A stretch of DNA of 18,389 bases from Alphaproteobacteria bacterium (GTDB taxonomy: Bacteria; Pseudomonadota; Alphaproteobacteria; SMXP01). The DNA is taken from the NCBI GenBank assembly GCA_004356335.1, contig SMXP01000146.1, positions 1 through 18,389 of the forward strand. The letters are read 5' to 3'. Numbering within the stretch: position 1 is the first letter of the stretch; each line of letters opens with the position of its first letter. The position numbers and the translations under genes were made by a program. Of the stretch, positions 6,915 through 14,277 are shown piece after piece. The notes beneath the pieces are model-generated. The model searched no databases and was not told where the DNA came from. It saw only the letters and a program-made list of their open reading frames with translations.

Positions 6915-8115
6915 AACTGGCGGTCTTGGTCACGCCGGCCGCGATCAATTCATCGATCTGCTCTTCGCTGTAGCCGACTTCTTTTAAAATCTCGACACTA
7001 TGTTCGCCCAGGCGCGGTGGCATGCGGCGAATATCGGCCGGTGATTCCGAAAAGTTTACGGGAAACTTTGTCATGCGAAGGGTGCCTTCGGTGGGATGAT
7101 CATGCAATTCAAAGAAGTTGATGGCTTTTAGATGTGGATCGTCCTCGACCAAGCCATCGAGCGTGTTCACGACCATGGTCGGTACGTTGGTCTTGTCAAA
7201 GATTTCCAACCATTCAGCAGTCGTCTTGGTTGCTAGTGTCTTTGCGGTTTCGCCATAAGTGACGTCGATATTTTCAAGCCGGGTCGACATATCCTTAAAT
7301 CGCTCGTCCTCAAGCAGATCCAGGCGGCCGGTAACCTCACAAAATGTCCGCCAATGATTGTCCCAATAGGGCAGAACGGCGATATAGCCATCTAGGGTTT
7401 TATAGGGTCGGCGGTGCACGCTCATGATGCGGGTGTATCCGGCATGGCCGATCGGCGGCTCAAAGGAAAAACCCCATAGATGCTCGGCCATGACATAGGA
7501 CACCATGGTTTCGAACATGGGCACTTCAATGGCCTGTCCAATGCCCGTTCGCTCTCTGTGAAACAGGGCCGACGTGACCGAATAAACCACCGTAAGGGCC
7601 GTGGTTTTGTCGCAAACGATGGTCGGCAAGTATCGCGGTTCGCCCTCGACCATGGCCTGGAGCATGGCGATGCCGCTGGCCGCTTGAATGGAATCGTCCA
7701 AGGCGCCCTTGGCGCCATAAGGCCCGGCCGCCGAATAGCCATAGGTCGCGCAATAGATAATGTTGGGGTTGACCGCCTTGATGTTGTGGTAATCAAGGCC
7801 CAGCCGCTCCATCGCCTGAGGGCGGAAATTATGGATCAAAACATCCGCCTCTTTGGCCAACTTCAACAGAGCTTCCCGGCCGGCATCTTGTTTTAAATCA
7901 AGCACCAAGTCGCGCTTGTTACGATTACAGGTGAGGAAGAGGGCGCTCATATCCTTATTGTTTCTGGACGCCCCCAAATTCCGATTGGTATCGCCTGCCG
8001 GGGGCTCGATCTTGATAATTTCGGCACCCATATCGCCCAGGATTTGGCAGGCCCAAGGCCCCAGCACCACACTGGTTAGTTCAAGGATGCGGACTCCGTC
8101 GAGCGGACCAGGCAT
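6913..8115 (-). CDS. Class III CoA-transferase (CaiB/BaiF family)
   Basis: This enzyme moves CoA between carboxylic acids through a covalent aspartyl-CoA intermediate. The 400-aa protein begins MPGPLDGVRILELTSVVLGP and has ILGDMGAEIIKIEPPAGD (25-42), the substrate-binding NRNKRDLVLDLK (64-75), and VLIHNFRP followed by LGLDY. D169 in IVCDKTTAL matches the catalytic Asp of formyl-CoA transferase in position and context. The length is typical. Start ATG 8115 follows GGGAAGAGAG (8118-8127). The frame is open a further 48 codons upstream, but that extension is low-complexity and carries the palindrome, so I reject it. A 24-bp perfect palindrome 37 bp upstream could be its operator. The stop codon is supplied by repeat R3. 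It faces the amidohydrolase gene. The acid substrate is unknown. Confidence 0.92.
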   Translation of the reverse strand: MPGPLDGVRILELTSVVLGPWACQILGDMGAEIIKIEPPAGDTNRNLGASRNNKDMSALFLTCNRNKRDLVLDLKQDAGREALLKLAKEADVLIHNFRPQAMERLGLDYHNIKAVNPNIIYCATYGYSAAGPYGAKGALDDSIQAASGIAMLQAMVEGEPRYLPTIVCDKTTALTVVYSVTSALFHRERTGIGQAIEVPMFETMVSYVMAEHLWGFSFEPPIGHAGYTRIMSVHRRPYKTLDGYIAVLPYWDNHWRTFCEVTGRLDLLEDERFKDMSTRLENIDVTYGETAKTLATKTTAEWLEIFDKTNVPTMVVNTLDGLVEDDPHLKAINFFELHDHPTEGTLRMTKFPVNFSESPADIRRMPPRLGEHSVEILKEVGYSEEQIDELIAAGVTKTAS

Positions 8116-8607
8116 AACTCTCTTCCCTTCGTTCTGATGGGGCCGATCTTGTGCCGGCCAATCGATTGGCCGGCAACCTATCGCCGCGGCCACCCAAGCG
8201 CAAGCTGGCGCGTGCCAGGCGACAGGGCAGTGGACGACGGTCCGCATCCGCCCCAACATGTGGCGGGACGCAACTCATATTCGCTCGCCAAAGGGCGGAG
8301 GGTGATCGTCAGGCGATTGACTTTTCGCGCGGGTACGGCGAAATATAGGGCCTCATCCCTCGGGCAGTTCACTCATGCCATTCGGTCGTTTAACGGGTCT
8401 CTTTCCAGACAAGGAAAGGTCGCGACGCCGGCCAAACAATAATAACCCTGGCCGGGGGGGGGGTCTGCAGATTGATCTGGAGCTGGGTCGTTTGCAGGCG
8501 CAAAGACGTCCCAGCTTCACCGGAACGACGCGCGGCGCGAAGGCTCTAACCTGGTGCGCCAAAGGAACAGAACGACAAGGACAAAGGACGCTGCAAAGGA
8601 GGACTGA
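8116..8607. other. 492-bp divergent intergenic region
   Basis: This is the space between the minus-strand CoA-transferase and the plus-strand 86-aa gene, so it should hold both promoters. It contains the 24-bp palindrome (8152-8175), a run of ten G (8454-8463) and the strong ribosome site at 8595-8602. Open frames here (for example the + frame from 8375) are Arg/Pro/Gln-rich and have no recognisable domain or ribosome site. I see no convincing -35/-10 pair. Confidence 0.6.
8152..8175. promoter_or_regulatory. 24-bp perfect palindrome, candidate operator
   Basis: The half-site TGCCGGCCAATC is followed directly by its reverse complement with no spacer, giving two-fold symmetry over 24 bp. It lies 37 bp upstream of the CoA-transferase ATG on the minus strand, a typical place for a repressor or activator site. 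The inner ten bases CAATCGATTG recur as a 12-bp palindrome at 10477-10488 in the intergenic region before the kinase gene. No dedicated regulator gene is present in the window. Confidence 0.5.
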
Positions 8608-8868
8608 ATGGATAAAGTAGGTATCAAGCATAAACGGGACGATAAGGTGAAAGCCTGGATGAAGAAGGAGACCGCGGAGCAGAAAAAACGCTACCAAGTC
8701 ATTGTTGCCCACATGGACGCGATCGCGTCGCAACGGGACAAATGGGTCGCGAACTTTTTGAAGCGCATTCAAAAGCGCGGCTTCAATACTGATCGCGATG
8801 TGTTCAAGATCATCAAACCAGAGGAAATCCCAATACAGCCAAAGCGCAAGTTTAAGGTGAGCTTCTAA
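8608..8868 (+). CDS. Basic 86-aa protein of unknown function
   Basis: I do not recognise this protein. It is very rich in Lys/Arg with scattered acidic residues. Residues 1-56 look helical and amphipathic (DKVKAWMKKETAEQKKRYQ, then ANFLKRIQKRGF). The C-terminal part is IIKPEEIPIQPKRKFKVSF, possibly a beta strand. There is no signal peptide, TM segment or cysteine. Translation looks strong: AAAGGAGG (8595-8602) is five bases from the ATG. It is followed 58 bp later by the bicupin gene in the same direction, so it is likely first in a small operon. An accessory subunit or nucleic-acid-binding role would be guesswork. Confidence 0.75.
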   Translation: MDKVGIKHKRDDKVKAWMKKETAEQKKRYQVIVAHMDAIASQRDKWVANFLKRIQKRGFNTDRDVFKIIKPEEIPIQPKRKFKVSF

Positions 8869-8926
8869 AACCGTTGACGCGGGGACTTCACGTTAAAAGA
8901 ACAATTTTACCATCTAGGAGATTAAA

Positions 8927-9814
8927 ATGGCCCGTCCTCATATCGAGCCCTTCGTTGATCGCGACGCCGATTACAAGAAAATGACCCTGCCCGGCTTCGG
9001 AACCGGCATGCATTACAAGATGCTCAGCTTTGATACCGACACCGGTGCATGCACCATGAATGTCCGGTTTGATAGTGGCTACAAGCGCAGCCCTGGGTTC
9101 AGTCATTCCGAAATCGAGATGTTCGTGCTCAAAGGCAGCCTCAAGTTTGGCAAACAGACTTACATCGAAGGTCACTATTTTGTTATCCCACCGGGTGTGT
9201 TTATGCCCGCGCTAAGCGCATCGAAGGGTGCGGAAGTATTGCTGATGTATAATGGTAGCGAGCCCAGCCATACGGAATCCGATGCGGATCATGACGGCGC
9301 CGACCGGTCGCGTCTTGCCGAAGTGAATTCTTATTCAGGCATGCCGTGGATAACACCCAATATTCATCCGGGAACCAATACCGGATGCCTCATGAAGATT
9401 CTTAAATTCGATGAGCGCACGCACGCATTATCCTTCTTGTTTGTTATGGCTCCGGAGTTTTGGCAGGACAATATTTCCTACCATGATTGCGCTGAAGAAG
9501 TGTACCATATTTGGGGTACAACCTGGATGATGCAGTTCGGTTATTTGCCGACGGGTGGGTATTTTTGGCGACCGCCTTACATCAATCACGGGGCCTTCCA
9601 TTGCAAACGTGGAGCCATCGCCTTTGGTCGGACGGACAGTGAGCTTCATAATCACTTCCACTTCAATCCGTGGTCCAACGTCAAGGAAAACGAGGAGCGG
9701 GCCGTATCGCGCTTGCAGCATCGCAATCCGGAAGTTTACAAATGGGCCTTAGGGCATAATCATAATCACCCGGATCCGGCGGATTTCGAATATCCGGATG
9801 ATCATAGCCATTAG
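8927..9814 (+). CDS. Bicupin-type protein with His-rich C-terminal tail
   Basis: Two cupin beta-barrels are visible in 295 aa. The N-terminal one has H60-x3-E64 (FSHSEIEMFVLKGSLKFG) and GHYFVIPPGVFMP, where the second-motif His is replaced by M93 or absent. The C-terminal one has HDCAEEVYHIWG (H186, E190/E191) and YFWRPPYINHG (H221), so it can hold a metal with a more complete ligand set. The protein ends with a His/Asp-rich tail (GHNHNHPDPADFEYPDDHSH). Cupins include dioxygenases, isomerases and sugar-acid lyases; none can be chosen here. The start ATG 8927 is preceded by AGGAG at 8916-8920. It lies between the 86-aa gene (58 bp before) and the SnoaL-like gene (149 bp after), probably as one transcript. 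Confidence 0.85.
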   Translation: MARPHIEPFVDRDADYKKMTLPGFGTGMHYKMLSFDTDTGACTMNVRFDSGYKRSPGFSHSEIEMFVLKGSLKFGKQTYIEGHYFVIPPGVFMPALSASKGAEVLLMYNGSEPSHTESDADHDGADRSRLAEVNSYSGMPWITPNIHPGTNTGCLMKILKFDERTHALSFLFVMAPEFWQDNISYHDCAEEVYHIWGTTWMMQFGYLPTGGYFWRPPYINHGAFHCKRGAIAFGRTDSELHNHFHFNPWSNVKENEERAVSRLQHRNPEVYKWALGHNHNHPDPADFEYPDDHSH

Positions 9815-9963
9815 AAATATATGGCATCACGGATCGCGGTGACTGGCTGTGATGTCTCAGGAGGTTGTTCATTCGATCCAGCTCCGAGAAGCTGAAGTTT
9901 GCAAAACACAAGCTTACGGGGCATCTGCAGGTCAGGTGGACAACATAAGGGAGCGGTCGGAAG

Positions 9964-10446
9964 GTGGCCTTGGCATCGCGTCAGGACTATATAAAACTGA
10001 TTGAGGAAGACTATTTCGGCAATCTCGTACGGGAGAACATTTCTGCGGCCATCGCTTGTTTCTCCGACGATGCGCGAATTAGCGTTCGGCACGGTGATGC
10101 CCCGGTCCGTCGCTTCAGCGTAGACGGTGACGACGACACAACCAGTTTGTGGGATTTTTACACCCACTTATGCGGCAATTACCATATTTGGTTTGGCGAG
10201 TTCAGCCATTACATAGATGAAGCTGAGAGCCGTGCAGCGAGCACTTTTCGCGTCGTTTTGAACCCTAAACCCGATTCGCCATATGGTTCCGCCGGCACCC
10301 AAACCCTGTTCAATTGCAATTTTTTCCAATTCAGCGACGGCCGAATTGTGGATATGACGATCTATTACAGCAATCCTAATTCCGGCCGGCAGGCGGCAAC
10401 ATCAACCCAATCAGTGCCCACTGGCTATCCGCCGCAAGGTAAATAA
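9964..10446 (+). CDS. SnoaL/NTF2-like domain protein
   Basis: This 160-aa protein has the pattern of the NTF2-like cone fold. A helical start (RQDYIKLIEEDYFGNLVRENISAAIACFSDDARISVRHG) leads into strands, then DFYTHLCGNYH, SRAASTFRVVLNP and CNFFQFSDGRIVDMTIYYSNP. Family members are small isomerases, dehydratases, cyclases or ring-hydroxylating accessory proteins. Which applies is not visible. The start is GTG 9964, the first available after an in-frame stop at 9946-9948, with AAGGGAG (9947-9953) ten bases upstream. The C-terminal 20 residues are Ser/Gln/Pro-rich and probably disordered. It is third in the run after the bicupin gene and may act on the same substrate. Confidence 0.78.
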   Translation: MALASRQDYIKLIEEDYFGNLVRENISAAIACFSDDARISVRHGDAPVRRFSVDGDDDTTSLWDFYTHLCGNYHIWFGEFSHYIDEAESRAASTFRVVLNPKPDSPYGSAGTQTLFNCNFFQFSDGRIVDMTIYYSNPNSGRQAATSTQSVPTGYPPQGK

Positions 10447-10591
10447 ATGGTTACACCGTCTCACAACTCATCCCGCGCAATCGATTGCAACATTTCCTTG
10501 TTCAAAAGCTTTTTATCCGCGATTCTTCCGATATCGATCAATGTCTGACATACGCCCAACGGTCCGGGCCATCTTTCACGACTTGTTAACC

Positions 10592-10607
10592 TTAACGATT
10601 TCTTACC
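10592..10607. promoter_or_regulatory. Near-consensus CtrA-like box before the kinase gene
   Basis: TTAA-CGATTTC-TTACC matches the CtrA consensus TTAA-N7-TTAAC at all but one position. A further GTTAAC sits at 10585-10590, immediately before it. It is 68 bp upstream of GTG 10675. Exact boxes occur at 13919-13934 and 15797-15812. Confidence 0.4.
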
Positions 10608-10674
10608 GGCGAATGCGTTGTTGCGTGGTGGCAAGCTTTAATTAGACATTAGCGAATGAATTCTATGCTGTGCC

Positions 10675-12171
10675 GTGCCCAAAAAACGGGTGTGGACAGT
10701 GACCATAGGCATCAGAAAAAAACTAGCTTCCGGATTTAGAGACAAGCTCCTGTTCTCGAGTGGGATTAAGCTGCCGGAAACGGAGCTTAATCCCTATACC
10801 TTGCGCTTTAAGGATGACGAATTCGAAACCGTCTTCACCAAGCAGCATGTGGACAGGGACTTTCCGCAGAGCGTCGTCTATATGGTGGTGGGGATCTTCG
10901 CCTGGCTCACCTATAGTATTCTGGATTTCTTGGTCTTGAGTGGTGATGAGCTCTTCTTCGTCTTGATCGACCGGGCCATCGTCATAACTCTTCTGAGCAT
11001 ATTGGTATTGATCTGCTTTCTGCCCAATATTCAGGGGAAGATTCAGTGGATCCTATCGGCTTGCATGCTGATTTCCGGAACCGGCATCATCGCAATGACG
11101 GCGTACATATCGGAACCGTTTAATCACATGTATTACGCCGGCCTTATTCTGGTCGTTCTTTACTCGTCAAACTTCCTGTTGATGAGATTTACTTACAGTC
11201 TAGCCGTATCGGCAATTCTATACGTGTCTTATATGGTGATTGTAACGACCGTCAATCCCGTACCGGAATGGGCGCTGATCAGTAATACCTTCTTTCTTAC
11301 CGTAACGATGTGTTGGACTATTTGGACGAGATATTGGTCCGACTATTACATTCGCAGTGATTTTGCTGCCCGCCATTTCCTGATCAAGGAGAAAAGACGA
11401 TCCGAAAAATTGCTTGAAGCGGCGGAAGCCGGCAATCGGGCCAAGAGCGAATTCTTAGCCGTCATGAGTCACGAATTGCGAACACCATTGAATGCAATCA
11501 TCGGCTTTTCCGAAATGATTCAGCAACGGCTTTTCGGTCCGATCGGATCGGACAGATATGAGGGATATGTTGACGATATTGCCCATAGCGGGCGGCATCT
11601 CTTAGGCATTATCAATGACATACTTGATTTATCGAAGGCCGAATCCGGCAAGCTGGTGATTCAGGATGCCGAGGTATCCATGTTCGGTGTTATTGACGAA
11701 GCTCTGCGTATGGCCAAGGGAAAAGCAGCGGAGGAGGGAATCCATTTAGCCTTTGATATGCCCGACAAGGATATCATAGTGAAGATGGATCTTCGATTGT
11801 TCAAGCAGGTGATCCTTAACTTGGTATCGAATTCCATTAAATTTACCGACCGAGGGGACTCGGTTATCATCTCGCTTGAACAACAGCCCGATGGCGGCTG
11901 TGCGTTCATCGTAGATGACACGGGCATCGGTATTGCGCGGGAGGACCTGGAGCGCATTTTAGATCCTTTTGTCCAAGTGGAAAGTTCGATTAGTCGAGAA
12001 CGAGGGGGTGCCGGGCTCGGCCTTCCGCTGGTCAAGAAGATAGCGGAGCTTCATAATGCGGTGATTGAAATTGATAGCAACCCCGGAGTCGGAACCAGGG
12101 TAAAATTCATTTTCCCAGCCGAGCGGGTGATAAGTCGCAAGGCAAGCGCCGTCGAACAAGAGGTCGCTTGA
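10675..12171 (+). CDS. Six-TM membrane sensor histidine kinase
   Basis: The 498-aa protein has six predicted membrane helices (about 66-88, 97-117, 123-143, 152-170, 174-192, 200-218) preceded by a cytoplasmic segment (RFKDDEFETVFTKQHVDRDF). The kinase core follows: H-box FLAVMSHELRTPLNAIIGFSE with phospho-acceptor H266, N-box ILNLVSNSIKF (N382, N386), G1 DDTGIGIA (414-421) and G2 GGAGLGLPLVKK (444-455). All catalytic motifs are intact. There is no PAS, HAMP or receiver domain, so the membrane bundle is the likely sensor for a lipophilic or membrane signal. No response regulator is adjacent. GTG 10675 is the best available start but lacks a clear ribosome site; GTG 10690 or 10699 is possible. 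It converges with the PilZ-methyltransferase gene, 9 bp apart. Confidence 0.9.
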   Translation: MPKKRVWTVTIGIRKKLASGFRDKLLFSSGIKLPETELNPYTLRFKDDEFETVFTKQHVDRDFPQSVVYMVVGIFAWLTYSILDFLVLSGDELFFVLIDRAIVITLLSILVLICFLPNIQGKIQWILSACMLISGTGIIAMTAYISEPFNHMYYAGLILVVLYSSNFLLMRFTYSLAVSAILYVSYMVIVTTVNPVPEWALISNTFFLTVTMCWTIWTRYWSDYYIRSDFAARHFLIKEKRRSEKLLEAAEAGNRAKSEFLAVMSHELRTPLNAIIGFSEMIQQRLFGPIGSDRYEGYVDDIAHSGRHLLGIINDILDLSKAESGKLVIQDAEVSMFGVIDEALRMAKGKAAEEGIHLAFDMPDKDIIVKMDLRLFKQVILNLVSNSIKFTDRGDSVIISLEQQPDGGCAFIVDDTGIGIAREDLERILDPFVQVESSISRERGGAGLGLPLVKKIAELHNAVIEIDSNPGVGTRVKFIFPAERVISRKASAVEQEVA

Positions 12172-12180
12172 TCAAATTTC

Positions 12181-13647
12181 CTATTTTGGTTTGCGGATGC
12201 AAAGCAAATAGACTCGATCGGTACGGTCGGATCGAAGCTCGATATTTTTGCTGGGAATTGACTTCGCCAGGTCGCGCATTTCTTGCTCAGTCCGATAAAA
12301 CATCGTCCAATCGCAAATCATTTCGGCAGCCCATCGGCCGGCCTTTGGGCCTAGCTTTAAGTTGCCGATAACCAGTAACCCGCCCGGCTTCAAATCCGAA
12401 TAAAGCGATTGAATCAGGCTTTCCGCCCGGCGCGCCTTCAAATAGTCAAACAACCCGACTGAATAAATTAAATGTTGTGGGGGCAGATCATTGGCCAGCG
12501 GGCCGCCGTTCATCAAATCGGTGAATGAGCAATGTAGACAATGCAATCTAACTTGACCGTTGTGTCGGATGGCGTGCGGGAATGTTTGCTCATAAGCAAA
12601 TGAAAGGGCATCTTTATCCTGGTCGATCAAAGTAAATCGAACCGGCCGCAATAGGTGGCCTTGGCTTAGATAATTGACTGTCTCCTGCGCCGCGCCGCAT
12701 GCCAGGTTGGTAATGTTGATTTGACCGGATCCCGGAATGTTCAACATTTCTTGACCAATGATCTGCTGAATCATGCTCATTCGGGCCGCCACACATTCAA
12801 GGGCATTTAGACCTAATCGGTGAACCATCTTGCCATACAACGTGTCACCTTCGTCTTGCCACGAATAGACATATTGCATGACCTGATAGTCACCGGGATA
12901 GCCTAGTGGTTTTTCGTAACTTCGACGCCAAATAGGCCCAACCTGCATTTCGGGAGACAGTACCAGTTCGGTATACTCCTTGGCGATTGTCAGCAGCTCG
13001 GGATCTTTCATAAAGTCGTCAATGAAAACATTGGCCGTTTCGCTGAGATGTCGCCATTGCGGCAAAATCTGTTCGGTAGCCAAGTCCAACATTTCCCGGC
13101 CATAACGTGGATCTTGTCGGTCGTTCCGATTCTTGGTTTCCCATTCGGAAAGGATCAGTCGATAGCGACGCAACAGATGCAATGCGTCGCTGCAGAGAAG
13201 CCGGTATTCTTTGCTAAGTTCCGACTGCCGGTCCGTGCGGCCTCGTGCAAGCTCTCTTTTAAGAATATGCTCTCTATACTGACTGGTAAGGCGTTCGATA
13301 TTGAGATAGTGGTCGGTCAGACGCAACGCCACCTTAGAGCCGGCATAATTTTTCTCGACGCGGACAATTTCCCCATGCCCTTCATGCAGGGGGGTGTTCT
13401 CAATGCGCAATTCGATGGGTACGACCCGCCCGACATCCTGCTCTGAGTGGGAATCGGTTTGATCAAGCGTGGCAATGCCGCTCATGCTAAGATTGATCAG
13501 GCGGTGCAATTGGCCGTCAACAAAGGTATCCGGCCCTTTGCCAATGAAAAGATGCTTCGGATCGAAGCGCTCGGCCCGATAGTAAACACGCCGCCCCGAA
13601 GCCCCTTTCAGGCCGTCGTAACTCGCCACATGCTTTGCGTCATCCAT
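12181..13647 (-). CDS. PilZ-methyltransferase fusion (3-hydroxy fatty acid methyl ester synthase-like)
   Basis: This is a two-domain protein (numbered here from the longer 536-aa frame starting at 13791). A PilZ-like domain spans about 66-165, with GRRVYYRAERF and INLSMSGIATL, the N/DxSxxG motif for c-di-GMP; the upstream RxxxR motif is only approximate. A helical linker follows (166-345). A class I SAM methyltransferase fills 350-536: glycine loop NITNLACGAAQE (359-370), acidic end LIDQDKDAL, then LIYSVGLFDYL, LKPGGLLVIGNL and DWTMFYRTEQEM. The C-terminal half resembles proteins annotated as extracellular factor 3-hydroxypalmitic acid methyl ester synthesis (PhcB-type), from memory. I chose ATG 13647; the longer frame begins inside repeat R4 and its first 48 residues look non-conserved, but neither start has a good ribosome site. 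Confidence 0.8.
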   Translation of the reverse strand: MDDAKHVASYDGLKGASGRRVYYRAERFDPKHLFIGKGPDTFVDGQLHRLINLSMSGIATLDQTDSHSEQDVGRVVPIELRIENTPLHEGHGEIVRVEKNYAGSKVALRLTDHYLNIERLTSQYREHILKRELARGRTDRQSELSKEYRLLCSDALHLLRRYRLILSEWETKNRNDRQDPRYGREMLDLATEQILPQWRHLSETANVFIDDFMKDPELLTIAKEYTELVLSPEMQVGPIWRRSYEKPLGYPGDYQVMQYVYSWQDEGDTLYGKMVHRLGLNALECVAARMSMIQQIIGQEMLNIPGSGQINITNLACGAAQETVNYLSQGHLLRPVRFTLIDQDKDALSFAYEQTFPHAIRHNGQVRLHCLHCSFTDLMNGGPLANDLPPQHLIYSVGLFDYLKARRAESLIQSLYSDLKPGGLLVIGNLKLGPKAGRWAAEMICDWTMFYRTEQEMRDLAKSIPSKNIELRSDRTDRVYLLCIRKPK

Positions 13648-13782
13648 TCCCGGTCGCCAATGTTTTTCGGTGAGGCCGCACTTAGTCCGAGCAAGGTTTT
13701 TGGCTTTCTGGATGCCCGGTTTCAATTTTTGTTCGCTGCCGCCGTTTCGAAAGCATGCGCTTCCCCGACGAACTTTCGTATT

Positions 13783-13882
13783 AGAGCGCATTCAGGAAAA
13801 GTGGACCCGGTTTTCCGTCCGAATGCGCGACAAAACAAGACTTAGAGCACGTTAGGGATTCCATCTTTTGTCAACGTGCTCT
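13783..13882. repeat. RIME-like palindromic repeat R4 (two modules)
   Basis: Module 1 (13783-13831) runs from AGAGCGCATTCAGGAAAAG to CCGAATGCGCGAC without the nested GC hairpin. It is in the opposite orientation to R1 unit 2. After the linker AAAACAAGACTT comes module 2, a hairpin with a 10-bp perfect stem AGAGCACGTT (13844-13853) / AACGTGCTCT (13873-13882). The ATG of the longest methyltransferase frame (13791) lies inside module 1. Confidence 0.9.
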
Positions 13883-14175
13883 AGGCAATCATATCGACCT
13901 TGGGATTGCAAGATATGGTTAACTAAAAATTAACGTTTTGATTTGGAAGAAGGAAAATAATTAAGATTCGGATACGGAATTTCGCTGTTGGACGTCTGAG
14001 GCGTTAACCTTCGTTAACAAATTGACTGTGGAAGAAGCAGGAATTGTCCGATGCACGAGAAATTGAAGATAGAAAGAAGTTATCCAACTCATCCGTCCTA
14101 GGTTTGTGCGGAAGCTGCAATCGGATTTTGTTCCATTTTGGGATTTCCGTCACCGATTGCTCATGTGGCGATGCT
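13883..14175. other. AT-rich intergenic stretch between repeats R4 and R5
   Basis: This belongs to a larger intergenic region between the methyltransferase and the FAD protein. Besides the TTAA boxes I see no firm gene. A weak + frame begins at TTG 14044 (62 codons), but its end is encoded by repeat R5. A 16-codon ATG frame starts at 14051. Neither has a recognisable domain. Confidence 0.5.
13919..13934. promoter_or_regulatory. Exact CtrA-type box
   Basis: TTAA-CTAAAAA-TTAAC fits the CtrA consensus TTAA-N7-TTAAC exactly, in an AT-rich stretch unlike its surroundings. Another pair, TTAACC-TTCG-TTAAC (14004-14018), has the wrong spacing (six instead of seven). The nearest certain gene it could drive is the minus-strand methyltransferase, 272 bp away from ATG 13647 or 128 bp from 13791. 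Confidence 0.5.
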
Positions 14176-14277
14176 AGAGCGTCGTGCGCAAAAGTGGACC
14201 CGGTTTTCCGTCCGAATGCGCGACCAAACTAAGGACTTAGAGCGTTTTCGCGATTCTGTTAAGTTCGGAAACGCTCT
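14176..14277. repeat. RIME-like palindromic repeat R5 (two modules)
   Basis: Module 1 (14176-14224) has the core AAAAGTGGACCCGGTTTTCC and right arm GAATGCGCGAC; its left arm is diverged (AGAGCGTCGTGCGC). The linker CAAACTAAGGACTT leads to module 2, whose stem AGAGCGTTTTC (14239-14249) pairs with GGAAACGCTCT (14267-14277) with one G-T pair. The FAD protein reads into module 2, which encodes its last residues and the TAA stop. Confidence 0.88.

Noticed and set aside
8116..8259. N-terminal extension of the CoA-transferase by 48 codons
   Set aside because: The family start MPGPLDGVRILEL has its own ribosome site at 8118-8127; the extension lies over the palindrome and has no family similarity.
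8375..8620. 81-codon + frame across the G10 run
   Set aside because: Arg/Gln/Pro-rich composition typical of non-coding GC-rich DNA, and no ribosome site.
9859..9948. AGGAGG followed by a 27-codon TTG/ATT frame before the SnoaL-like gene
   Set aside because: The TTG abuts the AGGAGG with no spacing and ATT starts are very rare; it is probably part of the leader of the downstream gene.
14004..14018. Third CtrA box (TTAA pair)
   Set aside because: The spacer is six bases instead of seven, so it does not fit the consensus; noted only as nearby sequence.
14051..14101. 16-codon ATG frame (MHEKLKIERS...)
   Set aside because: Too short to support; it could be a broken small gene or leader, but nothing independent favours it.
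14044..14232. 62-codon + frame starting at TTG
   Set aside because: Its last dozen codons are encoded by repeat R5, there is no convincing ribosome site and no recognisable domain.
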